From Thermodesulfobium narugense DSM 14796 (GTDB lineage Bacteria; Thermodesulfobiota; Thermodesulfobiia; Thermodesulfobiales; Thermodesulfobiaceae): a stretch of DNA of 64,000 nt. The stretch is from contig NC_015499.1 in assembly GCF_000212395.1 (NCBI RefSeq), positions 1,251,421 to 1,315,420 of the forward strand. Direction: 5' to 3'. Of this stretch, positions 25,199 through 33,871 are shown piece after piece (the stretch's first letter is position 1; the number at the start of each line of letters is the position of its first letter). A program made the translations under genes and the position numbers. The notes under the pieces are model-generated. The model was not told the origin of the DNA. It was given only the letters and a program-made list of their open reading frames with translations, and searched no databases.

Positions 25199-25248
25199 GT
25201 TATAATCATTTTAAACCAAAAATAAAATCCTGTGGAGGACCAGTTAGT

Positions 25249-25917
25249 ATGCCAAAGAGCTATAAAAGAAGAAAACATCTTCTTTCCGATGAAGCTTACG
25301 AAAAATTAAAAAAACATATATTTCTTGGAAAAATAAAAGTAGGAGAATTAGAAACAGAAAGAGGACTCGCTGAAAGATTTAATATGAGCAGAACTCCTAT
25401 TAGAGAAGCTATTTTGAAATTAGAAAAAGAAGGACTGGTAACTGTAATTCCTAGAGAAGGCATATTAATTGGCAGTTTAAACAGGTTTGATTTGAAAGAA
25501 ATTTTTGAAATAAGAAGACTTTTAGAAAGCTTCTCAGCAGAAAAATTAGCAAGAGTAAAGTCAGATATAGATTTTTCCAAACTTGAAAAAATAATAATTA
25601 ATGCAAGAAAAAGAATATCCAAGAAAAATTATGTAGGTTTCGTAGATCTAGATAGAGAATTTCACAGCACTATTGCAGAACTAACCAAAAATAGATATGT
25701 AGTAAGATTTTTAGAAGATATCAGAGACGTTATGAACTTATCCGGAATAAAAGCTTTAACAAAATCATGGGACTACGAACAAGTTTTGCGAGAACATACG
25801 GAAATATTAGACGCTATGAAGAAAAAAGATCCATCTTCCGCAAAGAAAGCTATGGACAAACACTTGCTAAATACCTTTAAGGCTATGATCAGGATATTAC
25901 CAAAAATAGAAGACTAA
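25249..25917 (+). CDS. GntR-family regulator, FadR/FCD subfamily
   Basis: This 222-residue transcription factor has an N-terminal winged helix (ERGLAERFNMSRTPIREAIL..LEKEGLV, about 37-70). The all-helical FCD effector domain follows, with metal-ligand-like histidines in REFHSTIAE, REHTEIL and DKHLLNT. FCD regulators usually sense small carboxylic acids. The RBS TGGAGGA precedes ATG 25249. It is the only plus-strand gene between 20.6 and 49.5 kb, and its 4-bp 3' overlap is with a converging NUDIX gene, so its target is not obvious from position. Confidence 0.92.
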   Translation: MPKSYKRRKHLLSDEAYEKLKKHIFLGKIKVGELETERGLAERFNMSRTPIREAILKLEKEGLVTVIPREGILIGSLNRFDLKEIFEIRRLLESFSAEKLARVKSDIDFSKLEKIIINARKRISKKNYVGFVDLDREFHSTIAELTKNRYVVRFLEDIRDVMNLSGIKALTKSWDYEQVLREHTEILDAMKKKDPSSAKKAMDKHLLNTFKAMIRILPKIED

Positions 25918-26336
25918 ATCTTTTCAAGAGCGCTGTTCAATACATCTATTAAACCATCAGTCAAATTAAGCTTTAGTATCTCATTTTTTGAGAAAAAACA
26001 CGCTTCCTGAGCATCGTCATTCGCCTTTAAAGATCCACCTTTAAGGCTTAATAAGAACAATAATATTACATAATGATAACCTATTTTATCTTCTTGAAGA
26101 TCAATTTTTTCATAAACCGTCAGTAATTTAACAACTTCAACACTAAGAGATGTTTCTTCGAAAAATTCTCTTTTTATAGCGTCGTTTAACTTTTCACCCT
26201 TTTCTACGACCCCACCTGGCAAAGACCAACGTCCAATCGAGGGAGGGCTCTTTCTTTTTACCAGAAGTATCTTATTATCTCTTATCAATAGACCGCTAAC
26301 AGCAAGAATAGGAAATGGATATTTTCTTCTATCCAT
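25914..26336 (-). CDS. NUDIX hydrolase
   Basis: This 140-residue protein has a complete Nudix box, G-X5-E-X7-REXXEE (residues 41-63, GGVVEKGEKLNDAIKREFFE). It is of the ADP-ribose pyrophosphatase/MutT-like small class and hydrolyses a nucleoside diphosphate derivative. The exact substrate is unknown. It lies 3 bp after tatC, at the end of the long minus-strand run. Confidence 0.92.
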   Translation of the reverse strand: MDRRKYPFPILAVSGLLIRDNKILLVKRKSPPSIGRWSLPGGVVEKGEKLNDAIKREFFEETSLSVEVVKLLTVYEKIDLQEDKIGYHYVILLFLLSLKGGSLKANDDAQEACFFSKNEILKLNLTDGLIDVLNSALEKI

Positions 26337-26339
26337 AGT

Positions 26340-27047
26340 CTAAAATTTCATAGGCTTCAATTTTGATGAAATAAACATACCAATTTCAAAGAGTAGCATT
26401 AAAGGAATAAACATAATACCTTGTGAAAATAAATCAGGAGGACTAATAAAGCCTATAAACAAGAAGATTAAAATATAAAAAAACTTCCTTAATTTCTTTA
26501 ATGTTGGATAAGAAACAATATTTAGCAATATCAATAAAGATAAAACTAGTGGCAATTGAAACATAAGTCCAAAAAAAACTATTGTTAAAAAATAAAAAGA
26601 TATAAACTTTGCTATTGAAAGCTTAGCAACCGCATAACTCGTAGAATGGAAAATAAAAAAATTTAAAACAAATGGCAAAATTATTTTAGATGAAAAGAGT
26701 GTTCCTATAAAGAAAAGAATGACCATTACAGGCATCCATCTCTTTACAAATTTTTGTTCATTTTCATAAAGTCCAGGTGCAAGAAACCACCATATGCTAT
26801 AAAAAATAATGGGCGACATAATTATAAATCCTAATATCATAGATAATTTCAAATCAGTAGTAAACATTTCAAGTGGTGAAAAATAAACGAGAGTACCTTT
26901 AGGAAGACTTGAACTAATGTAGGTCAAAACTTTGTCTTTAAAAAACCAAGCTATTATTATTCCAACAAACCACGAGCCTAAACCTATTATTAGAGTTTTC
27001 CTTAAATCGTTGAGATGTTCAATAAGGCTCATTTCTTTTTCGTTCAT
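26340..27047 (-). CDS. tatC: Sec-independent (Tat) protein translocase subunit TatC
   Basis: TatC is the receptor for twin-arginine signal peptides in the inner membrane. The 235-residue protein has the typical N-terminal SLIEHLNDLRKTLI and six membrane helices, with the conserved FSPLEMF-type loop. TatA is not in the window. Two Tat-type precursors lie at 46.4-49.3 kb and are plausible clients. It overlaps thpR by 4 bp. Confidence 0.96.
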   Translation of the reverse strand: MNEKEMSLIEHLNDLRKTLIIGLGSWFVGIIIAWFFKDKVLTYISSSLPKGTLVYFSPLEMFTTDLKLSMILGFIIMSPIIFYSIWWFLAPGLYENEQKFVKRWMPVMVILFFIGTLFSSKIILPFVLNFFIFHSTSYAVAKLSIAKFISFYFLTIVFFGLMFQLPLVLSLLILLNIVSYPTLKKLRKFFYILIFLFIGFISPPDLFSQGIMFIPLMLLFEIGMFISSKLKPMKF

Positions 27048-27589
27048 AGCTTAACCGAGAACACCTCCTTGTAGATAGGTCCATCAGGCATCAAAATACT
27101 CTGAAATAAACTAACCTTATCCATGATTGATTCAGTTCTACTCTTTCCTTTAAAATAAATCGGGAAAATGTCATCATCTAACAAGGCTTCTCTAAATCTA
27201 ACTAATGTAAGATGAGGTTTAAACTCTCTTTTCTCCATTTCAAATCCTAAATTGCTCATACCTAGGTCAACATTTCTAAAAACTTCTTCAAATTTACTAT
27301 CCTTTTCATATATTTTCAAATAAGCAAGCTTCGGGTTATGCCTTGATGGCATATATCCAATCTCATTTGAGAAAAAAAAGCTAAACCTTTTTACGTTATA
27401 GAGCGATTCCAAAAGTCTTTCTGAAATTAATTGAATATCTAATTTTGTTTCTCCTAAAAACTTAAAAGTAATGTGATAGTTTTTGGAGTCAACAATTTTA
27501 TGTTTTTTAAACGCTTCACAATTCATTACGTTAAGATAAATATCTTTGGCATCTTTATTGTGAATCTTGTAAGCAATAAACAGTCTCAC
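27044..27589 (-). CDS. thpR: RNA 2',3'-cyclic phosphodiesterase
   Basis: This 181-residue 2H phosphoesterase has both catalytic HXTX motifs: HITF at 39-42 (YHITFKFLGET) and HLTL near residue 131 (FKPHLTLVRF). The family (LigT/ThpR) opens 2',3'-cyclic phosphates in RNA. It overlaps cinA upstream and tatC downstream, both by 4 bp. Confidence 0.93.
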   Translation of the reverse strand: MRLFIAYKIHNKDAKDIYLNVMNCEAFKKHKIVDSKNYHITFKFLGETKLDIQLISERLLESLYNVKRFSFFFSNEIGYMPSRHNPKLAYLKIYEKDSKFEEVFRNVDLGMSNLGFEMEKREFKPHLTLVRFREALLDDDIFPIYFKGKSRTESIMDKVSLFQSILMPDGPIYKEVFSVKL

Positions 27590-28719
27590 CTTTTGCTAAT
27601 TACCTCCAAAAAGTTTGCCAAAGCAAAAGAAGATACTCTTTTTAAAATAAAGTTTCTACCTCCCTTAAAAGCCTTTTCAAAAGAGTAAGTTTTATCTCCA
27701 ACTATTGATATATACGATTGGCCGACATTATCTCCCTCAGGCCCAGCATAACAAACTACTCCAATAGCCCAATCGCTATCAAAAAAATCTTTTGAAGCTT
27801 TAGCGATAGAGAGGGCTGCCTCAGGCGAAACTGTATTTCCAGAAAAGCCACACAATTTCTTTTTTGAATCAATACTATAAGTAACAATAGTTCCCAAATA
27901 AACACTACTAACCCCAGGTATTACAGCTAACCTTGATGAAAGCAGACCTCCAGTACAAGATTCTGCAACGCTTAAAGTCTGACCTTTCATTTTAAGAATT
28001 TTGCAAATCTCTGTTTCAAAATTTGACCGCGTCGTACCAGCATAGTAAAGGCAATCTTTAAAAATTTTCCTCAACCTTTTGTCCCAATATTTAGCTTTCT
28101 TCTCAGAGTCAGTTCTTAGAATAAGCAATACTTCACTATCTAAGCCTAATATAGTCAAAAAAACTTCATAGTCATTTAGTAATTCATCCGGCAGTTCTTT
28201 TTCAACAGATCTCTCAAATCTAAGAAGTAAGTGATAAAAATATACATACAAATTACTTATTTTTTCTAAAAACAACTTTTCCAAAATCTCATCAAGCAAA
28301 TAATCAAATTCTGCAGGGACTCCAGGAAGAAGTATTATCTTCTTATCGTTAAAATCAACTATCATGCCCGGTGCTAAGCCAACTTTATTTGAAAAAACTT
28401 GTGCATCTGAAATCGTATAAGCCATCTTCTCTGGCAAATCAAGATTTTTTTTAAGAGGCAATTTTGTAAAATTAGACACAGCTTCTCTGGTAATATCGTC
28501 AAACGTATTTCCTAAACCACCAGATACAAAAATATAATCATAGTGTTCACAAAGATATTGAATTTGAGCCGATATTACAGCAAGATCATCTGGAACAATA
28601 ATTATGGTTTCTATTTCATGCCCATATTTTTCAAGTTTTGAAGAAAGAATATTAGAGTTAGTTTCAGAAATTGCGCCAACAGTTAATTCAGAACCTATAC
28701 ATAAGAGAGCAACCTTCAC
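27586..28719 (-). CDS. cinA: CinA-family protein (MoCF domain plus NMN deamidase-like domain)
   Basis: The N-terminal MoaB/MogA-like domain contains FVSGGLGNTFDDIT, which in active homologues binds a nucleotide or pterin. The C-terminal CinA domain (from about residue 235) has SVAESCTGGLLSSRL and GVVCYAGP. Family members can act as NMN deamidase or ADP-ribose pyrophosphatase in pyridine nucleotide salvage. The 377-residue length is slightly short compared with about 410. It is coupled to rimO and thpR by 4-bp overlaps. Confidence 0.93.
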   Translation of the reverse strand: MKVALLCIGSELTVGAISETNSNILSSKLEKYGHEIETIIIVPDDLAVISAQIQYLCEHYDYIFVSGGLGNTFDDITREAVSNFTKLPLKKNLDLPEKMAYTISDAQVFSNKVGLAPGMIVDFNDKKIILLPGVPAEFDYLLDEILEKLFLEKISNLYVYFYHLLLRFERSVEKELPDELLNDYEVFLTILGLDSEVLLILRTDSEKKAKYWDKRLRKIFKDCLYYAGTTRSNFETEICKILKMKGQTLSVAESCTGGLLSSRLAVIPGVSSVYLGTIVTYSIDSKKKLCGFSGNTVSPEAALSIAKASKDFFDSDWAIGVVCYAGPEGDNVGQSYISIVGDKTYSFEKAFKGGRNFILKRVSSFALANFLEVISKR

Positions 28720-30029
28720 TCTATTAACTCCCCTTCTAATTTGAAGCCTTTATTTTTTGTAATTAATATCCTGACAAAATCTCCAATTTCTACTTTTTCA
28801 CTACCTCTAAACCTTATAAAGGAATCAATATCTGGTGCTTCCATAAAACTTCTGCCAACATTATACTTGTTAAGATCGTTTTCTACTAACACTTCAAAAC
28901 TTTTTCCTACCAATGATTGACGCCATTTTAATGTAATATTTTGTTGAATACTTTGTATAATTTTTAGTCTATTTTTCTTTTCCACATACTTAACTTGATT
29001 ATCCATAGAATAAGAAAGGGTATCTTCTTCCCTTGAATATGAGAAAAACCCGGCCCAATTAAGTTTGATTTTTTCTAAAAAATTAACTAACTTATCAAAT
29101 TCCTTCTCATCTTCTCCAGGATGCCCTACAATAAAAGTAGATCTTATTACAGAGTCAGGAATATTTTCTCTAATACTATCTATCAGCCTCAGAAATTTTT
29201 CGCTATCAGGATTTCTTCTCATATATCTCAAAACTTTTTCGCTTGCATGTTGCATAGGGATATCAAAATAAGGTAATACTTTCCTAGATTCAGAAACAAA
29301 TTTAATTATATCTTTATTTAACAAATCTGGATAAAGATACATTAGCCTTATCCATTTGATTTCTTCAATAGCTTCAAGTCCTTCTAACAATTTAAATAAA
29401 GAGTCCTTTCTATCCAAGCCATAATAAGTAACGTCTTGAGCAACAAGTATGATCTCTCTTTTCCCTTTTAGAGCAAGATCTTTAGCCTGTTCTAGCAAAA
29501 ATTTTCTGTCATAGCTATAATATGGACCTCTTATTTTTGGGATAAGACAATAAGAACACTTTCTAGAACAACCATCAGCAATTTTAAGATATTCATATGG
29601 CCTTTCTATAAAAAATCTTCTATTTTCATTATCGTTACAAAATTCATTCTCAAAATTATTGTAAATCTCGTTTTTATCCAAATACTCAAATATTTCTTTA
29701 CCAAAAGATTTTCCTGGTTCCAAAAAAGCATTAACTTCTGGAAAAAGTTCAATTAGTGATTCCTTATATAAAGAAACTAAACAGCCACCTACTATAATTT
29801 TGTATTTGAAATTTTTTTTATTTTCAATTAAATCTAATATAGTCGAAATTGCTTCCTGTTTTGCCTTTCTAATAAAAGAGCAAGTGTTTATAAGAACATA
29901 ATCAGCCACGTTCAGATCAAAAGTTAAAAAACAATTATAAGTTTCAAATTTGCCCAATAAATACTGTAAATCCACCTCATTTTTTGGACAACCTAAAGAA
30001 ACTGGCAATATATATCTAGTTTTAATCAT
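28716..30029 (-). CDS. rimO: Ribosomal protein S12 methylthiotransferase
   Basis: RimO adds a methylthio group to the aspartate of ribosomal protein S12. The 437-residue protein has the N-terminal methylthiotransferase cluster cysteines C14, C50 and C83 (VSLGCPKNEVD) and the radical SAM triad C154, C158, C161 (DGCSRKCSYCLIPKIRG). A C-terminal TRAM domain follows. SLGCPKN and CLIPKIRG distinguish RimO from MiaB. It overlaps the RodZ-like gene and cinA by 4 bp each. Confidence 0.96.
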   Translation of the reverse strand: MIKTRYILPVSLGCPKNEVDLQYLLGKFETYNCFLTFDLNVADYVLINTCSFIRKAKQEAISTILDLIENKKNFKYKIIVGGCLVSLYKESLIELFPEVNAFLEPGKSFGKEIFEYLDKNEIYNNFENEFCNDNENRRFFIERPYEYLKIADGCSRKCSYCLIPKIRGPYYSYDRKFLLEQAKDLALKGKREIILVAQDVTYYGLDRKDSLFKLLEGLEAIEEIKWIRLMYLYPDLLNKDIIKFVSESRKVLPYFDIPMQHASEKVLRYMRRNPDSEKFLRLIDSIRENIPDSVIRSTFIVGHPGEDEKEFDKLVNFLEKIKLNWAGFFSYSREEDTLSYSMDNQVKYVEKKNRLKIIQSIQQNITLKWRQSLVGKSFEVLVENDLNKYNVGRSFMEAPDIDSFIRFRGSEKVEIGDFVRILITKNKGFKLEGELIE

Positions 30030-30751
30030 TCGGTCAGTTCTACAACTTCTCCTACATTACCAGCTTTAACCCAACTTTTGCCGTCTTTTGAAATTTCGAC
30101 CCCTCCTGCATTGCCTAGAGTTATATTAAGAATACCACTAGTTGTAAAAGTCTTTTCTTCTCCTGGATTAATAATACCTTCAAACAAAACCTTATCCTTA
30201 TCTTTGACAAGTACCCAAGACTTTCCAATAAATTTCAAATAAATAGTCTTTTGGGAACTAATGACATTGTTAGCCTTCTCTATATTATTAGATTTTTCTT
30301 GGGTAACAGCATTATTTGGTACCTTATTTGCTACAAAGTTTCTCTTAGCAATCATTTGATGAACCAAATATATTGAAAGAGAAAAAATTGCAATAATTAA
30401 AATAAATACTACTATGTATTTAATAGATTTAATATTTCTTTCCTTTATTATTTTTTCTCTTTTTTCTTTTGAGATCGAAACAGTTTCTTGAGCAGCAATT
30501 TCTTTTTTCTCTTGAACAAACTCATCAAAGGACTTTAAAATTATATTTGGATCGACATCAAGCTCTCTAGCAACAGCTTTTAAATAACCTTTAGAAATAG
30601 GATAGGGTGGAAACTTTTCTTTTTTTCCCTCTTCAAACATTTTTAAATAGTAAGAAAATATCTTAGTTTGTTCAGCTAGCTCTTCAATGGACACGCCTTT
30701 TTGCTCTCTTATTTCTCTAAACAATTTTGGAAACTCAGAATTATTATTCAT
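30026..30751 (-). CDS. rodZ: RodZ-like HTH membrane protein
   Basis: This 241-residue protein has a cytoplasmic Cro-like HTH (about 10-65, REQKGVSIEELAEQTKIF), a basic linker, a single membrane helix (about 110-130) and a periplasmic DUF4115 beta domain (about 165-241). RodZ links MreB filaments to the membrane in rod-shaped cells. The architecture fits; mreB is not in the window. It is placed 2 bp after scpB. Confidence 0.85.
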   Translation of the reverse strand: MNNNSEFPKLFREIREQKGVSIEELAEQTKIFSYYLKMFEEGKKEKFPPYPISKGYLKAVARELDVDPNIILKSFDEFVQEKKEIAAQETVSISKEKREKIIKERNIKSIKYIVVFILIIAIFSLSIYLVHQMIAKRNFVANKVPNNAVTQEKSNNIEKANNVISSQKTIYLKFIGKSWVLVKDKDKVLFEGIINPGEEKTFTTSGILNITLGNAGGVEISKDGKSWVKAGNVGEVVELTE

Positions 30752-30753
30752 CT

Positions 30754-31257
30754 TTAGCTCCTCAAATTTAAATCTTCAATAGGCGGTAATTCGTCTAAAG
30801 AACTCAAGCCAAAAAAGTCAAAAAACTTTGTGCTTACCCCGAAAAGAGGTTGCTTGATGGGAGCATTGTTAAAAGATAGAATTTTAATGAAACCGTTTTC
30901 GAAAAGTTTCATCACCTGCTTTTCACTTCTTAAACCTCTTATTTTCGATACACCACTTGCACTTATTGGTTGGTTGTATGCAATTATAGCTAAAACCTCC
31001 AACATAGATTTTGATAATCTTTTATTGTCTTTCTCACTCAAAACAAACTCTTTAAACTCCGGTTTGATACCAAAAAAATATCCCTTTGAATTACTGTATA
31101 TTTTAAAACTTCTGTCTTTATATTCATCATTTAACTGATTTATTAAATTTTTAACCTTTTCTGGTTCTATCCCCAAAGTTTTTGAAATATTCTCTAACTT
31201 AATAGGCTTTACATTTTGAAAAATAATTGCTTCAATAATATTCTTAAAGTCTTTCAC
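30754..31257 (-). CDS. scpB: Segregation and condensation protein B
   Basis: ScpB is the winged-helix partner (kite protein) of the SMC-ScpA condensin. This 167-residue protein has the typical LSKSMLEVLAIIAYNQPISASGVSKIRG core. It starts within the end of scpA (14-bp overlap), the usual scpAB order, which supports the assignment of both genes. Confidence 0.93.
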   Translation of the reverse strand: MKDFKNIIEAIIFQNVKPIKLENISKTLGIEPEKVKNLINQLNDEYKDRSFKIYSNSKGYFFGIKPEFKEFVLSEKDNKRLSKSMLEVLAIIAYNQPISASGVSKIRGLRSEKQVMKLFENGFIKILSFNNAPIKQPLFGVSTKFFDFFGLSSLDELPPIEDLNLRS

Positions 31258-31804
31258 TTTTGAAAATAATAAAATTTTTTTTCTGTTTTAACTCTATTAT
31301 ATTATTTTTGTAAAGTTCAAGGAATGCCAAAAAATATCCCACCCTATCTTCAAATTTTAGCAAAAATAGATCAAATTGGCTAAACCCCTTATTTATCAAA
31401 AACTTAACAGAATCAACAAAAAAGCTTAATGGGATATATTTTCTTACTTTGTAACCCTTTGATTTATCAATAAATCTAAGCATAGCCCTTTTCAAAATTT
31501 CAGGCTTATAAAAAATCTCATTTGAATTTTGTTTTCTTGGCACTGGACAAGAGGCTCTCATTGACGAAAGCCAGCCTGAAATCCAATTCCAGCAACTATC
31601 TTTAGTATTATTAAGTTTTAATAAGTCATTATTCGCTCTATCCTTTTCATAGAATATGTTATCCAATCCCTCAAAGATATTTCTAATCTCATTGATAATT
31701 TGGTATGGATTTTCAAAATTTTTTTCTTCTACAATTTGTCTAATTCTCTCCACTTGACACAGCAATTCATCTAAATATGAAACGTTAACACTATCAATTA
31801 GCAT
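31244..31804 (-). CDS. scpA: Segregation and condensation protein A (short, divergent)
   Basis: At 186 residues this is shorter than the usual 230-260. The C-terminal winged helix (DRVGYFLAFLELYKNNIIELKQ) resembles the ScpA kleisin C-domain that docks on SMC. The N-terminal SMC-neck-binding part is poorly conserved. Assignment rests mainly on the C-terminus and on the overlap with scpB. It lies 1 bp after trpS. Confidence 0.78.
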   Translation of the reverse strand: MLIDSVNVSYLDELLCQVERIRQIVEEKNFENPYQIINEIRNIFEGLDNIFYEKDRANNDLLKLNNTKDSCWNWISGWLSSMRASCPVPRKQNSNEIFYKPEILKRAMLRFIDKSKGYKVRKYIPLSFFVDSVKFLINKGFSQFDLFLLKFEDRVGYFLAFLELYKNNIIELKQKKNFIIFKSERL

Positions 31805-31805
31805 T

Positions 31806-32795
31806 TTATATTGGGTAATTTAATTTCATAGCTTCGTAAACTTCTCTAATTGTGTTTTTGCAATAACTAGATGCGCTGTTAGATCCTGACTTCAATATAT
31901 CCCAAAGCATATCTTTATGTGATAAATAATAATTTCTTTGGCTTCTTATTGGTTCTAATATCTCATTTATTTTCTTTGCTAGCTGTTTCTTACAATCTAC
32001 ACAGCCAATCTGAGCCTTTTCGCATCTTTCTCTTACTTGAAAAAGTTCTGATTTAAACAAAACTCCATAATAAGAAAAAACATTACAAACGTCAGGATGC
32101 CCTGGATCAGTTTTTTTGATTCTTTCTGGGTCTGTAATCATCGAAGCTACTTTTTCGTTTACGCTCTTTTCATCATCTTTTAAGTATATAGCATTATTGT
32201 AAGATTTGCTCATCTTTCTGCCATCTACACCTAATAATTTTGGAAATTCAGCCAATAAGGCTTCTGGTTCAGGGAATATTTCCTTATAATGAAAGTTAAA
32301 TCTTCTTGCAATTTCTCTTGTCATCTCAAGATGCGGAACTTGGTCTATACCAACAGGTACCTTTTTTGATTTATAAATCAATATATCAGCCGCCATCAAA
32401 ACTGGATATCCAAGATGTCCATATGTAAGCTGTTCCTCAATGCCCAGTTCTCTTGCCTGTTCTTTTACTGTAGGGTTTCTCTCAAGCCACGAAACAGGAG
32501 TTAACATCGAAAGTACCATATGCAAATGAACGTGCTCAGGAACCAAAGACTGCAATATAATAGTAGACTTTTTTGGATCAATTCCACAAGATAACCATTC
32601 TGCAAGCATTTCTTCAATATAAGCCTTTAGATCAGCTGAATCTTGCCATTTCGTAGTCAAAGCATGCCAGTCCACAATACCAAAAAAACATTTATAATTT
32701 TCCTGCAAAATTTTCCAGTTCTCTAAAACTCCCAAATAATGACCTATGTGCAAACTTCCTGTAGGTCTCATACCACTAAAAATTGCTTCTTTCAA
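31806..32795 (-). CDS. trpS: Tryptophanyl-tRNA synthetase
   Basis: This class I synthetase of 329 residues charges tRNA-Trp. The HIGH-type motif is GSLHIGHYLG near the N-terminus, and KMSKS is in DGRKMSKSYNN. The gene lies inside a long operon with a 16-bp upstream gap, so no T-box leader can be present. Confidence 0.97.
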   Translation of the reverse strand: MKEAIFSGMRPTGSLHIGHYLGVLENWKILQENYKCFFGIVDWHALTTKWQDSADLKAYIEEMLAEWLSCGIDPKKSTIILQSLVPEHVHLHMVLSMLTPVSWLERNPTVKEQARELGIEEQLTYGHLGYPVLMAADILIYKSKKVPVGIDQVPHLEMTREIARRFNFHYKEIFPEPEALLAEFPKLLGVDGRKMSKSYNNAIYLKDDEKSVNEKVASMITDPERIKKTDPGHPDVCNVFSYYGVLFKSELFQVRERCEKAQIGCVDCKKQLAKKINEILEPIRSQRNYYLSHKDMLWDILKSGSNSASSYCKNTIREVYEAMKLNYPI

Positions 32796-32811
32796 AATAA
32801 AACCTCCTCTT

Positions 32812-33261
32812 CTATCCTTCCAACTTTTTTAAAAACATTACATCTTCTGATTTAGTGTGATGCTTTCTGACCATATTTACTACTTCATCAGAAAATCCTT
32901 CCGTTTTTAATATATTTGAGCCTATCAAAGCGTGATCAAAATATGAACTGTCTTTTTTAAAAAAGGTAAAGCTTAAAGACTTAAAAACTCTTCTTATTAG
33001 AGAAGGTTTTTCAAATTTTTTTCCAATATCATGAAAAATTATAACTCTTTTTTGGGTATAAATTAATTCTTCATCATTAGTATCAGGCTTATAATCCTTT
33101 AACAAAAGAAGAGAATGAATCCTATCTTCTTTGGGCATAGAAAAAAACAAATTAATCTCTTTCTCGTTTAATTCCTCTAAGATAATATCGTAAGATGGTT
33201 CTTTGAAAATACAAAAAAGGGTATAAATAAATCTCCTTACATCAAGAAAGAACTTCTTCAA
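32812..33261 (-). CDS. HD-domain-like small protein
   Basis: This 149-residue protein contains HDIGK (near residue 77) and a later HALIGSNIL and VRKHHTKSED. The spacing resembles HD phosphohydrolases that use clustered histidines and aspartates for metals. The first histidine of a full HD site is not obvious, so the fold is plausible but activity is uncertain. It sits 2 bp upstream of the M50 protease gene's end partner in the same operon. No closer family is recognised. Confidence 0.65.
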   Translation of the reverse strand: MKKFFLDVRRFIYTLFCIFKEPSYDIILEELNEKEINLFFSMPKEDRIHSLLLLKDYKPDTNDEELIYTQKRVIIFHDIGKKFEKPSLIRRVFKSLSFTFFKKDSSYFDHALIGSNILKTEGFSDEVVNMVRKHHTKSEDVMFLKKLEG

Positions 33262-33263
33262 GT

Positions 33264-33863
33264 TTATGCAAAAACCATTAAATTAAATATAAATTGCACT
33301 ATTGGTATCAAAATATTCGCTCCACCAAGCAAAAGAAAGATTATAAGCACAAATTGTCCATAATATTCATACATCTCAATCGTACGTCTTAACTCATATG
33401 GAAAAAACTTCCTAAAAACTGTATAACCGTCAAGAGGGGGTATTGGTATCAAATTGAAAACTCCCAAACTTATATTTAAGAAAATAAGTAACTGAAAAAA
33501 GGCTACAAGAGGATCGTAAACAGAAATAAATTGATAAAAAACAACTAAAATTCTAGCAGCAACTAAAGCCGTCCCAAAGTTAGCCAAAGAACCCGCTAAA
33601 GCAGTCATCTCTATTGCGCCCTTTTTCCTCGATAAAATAATATAATTAACAGGCACTGGTTTAGCCCAACCAAATTTAATAAGTAGTAAAGCTATAAAAC
33701 CTAACGGATCAATATGAGCTAAAGGATTGAGTGTCAATCTCCCATTGGCTTTTGGCGTATAGTCACCATATTTATAAGCAGTATACGCATGAGCAAATTC
33801 ATGAACAGTTAATGCTATGATTACAGCGGGTATAGCTAAAACCAACCCAACAATATCAAACAT
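33264..33863 (-). CDS. Site-2 protease family (M50) membrane metalloprotease
   Basis: This 199-residue protein has four or five hydrophobic helices. The zinc site is HEFAH (residues 21-25), and the NPXDG-like NLIPIPPLDGYTVF lies near the C-terminus. It belongs to the short YwhC/FtsH-independent rhomboid-like M50 group, without a PDZ domain. Substrate is unknown. Confidence 0.92.
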   Translation of the reverse strand: MFDIVGLVLAIPAVIIALTVHEFAHAYTAYKYGDYTPKANGRLTLNPLAHIDPLGFIALLLIKFGWAKPVPVNYIILSRKKGAIEMTALAGSLANFGTALVAARILVVFYQFISVYDPLVAFFQLLIFLNISLGVFNLIPIPPLDGYTVFRKFFPYELRRTIEMYEYYGQFVLIIFLLLGGANILIPIVQFIFNLMVFA

Positions 33864-33871
33864 AGATCACC

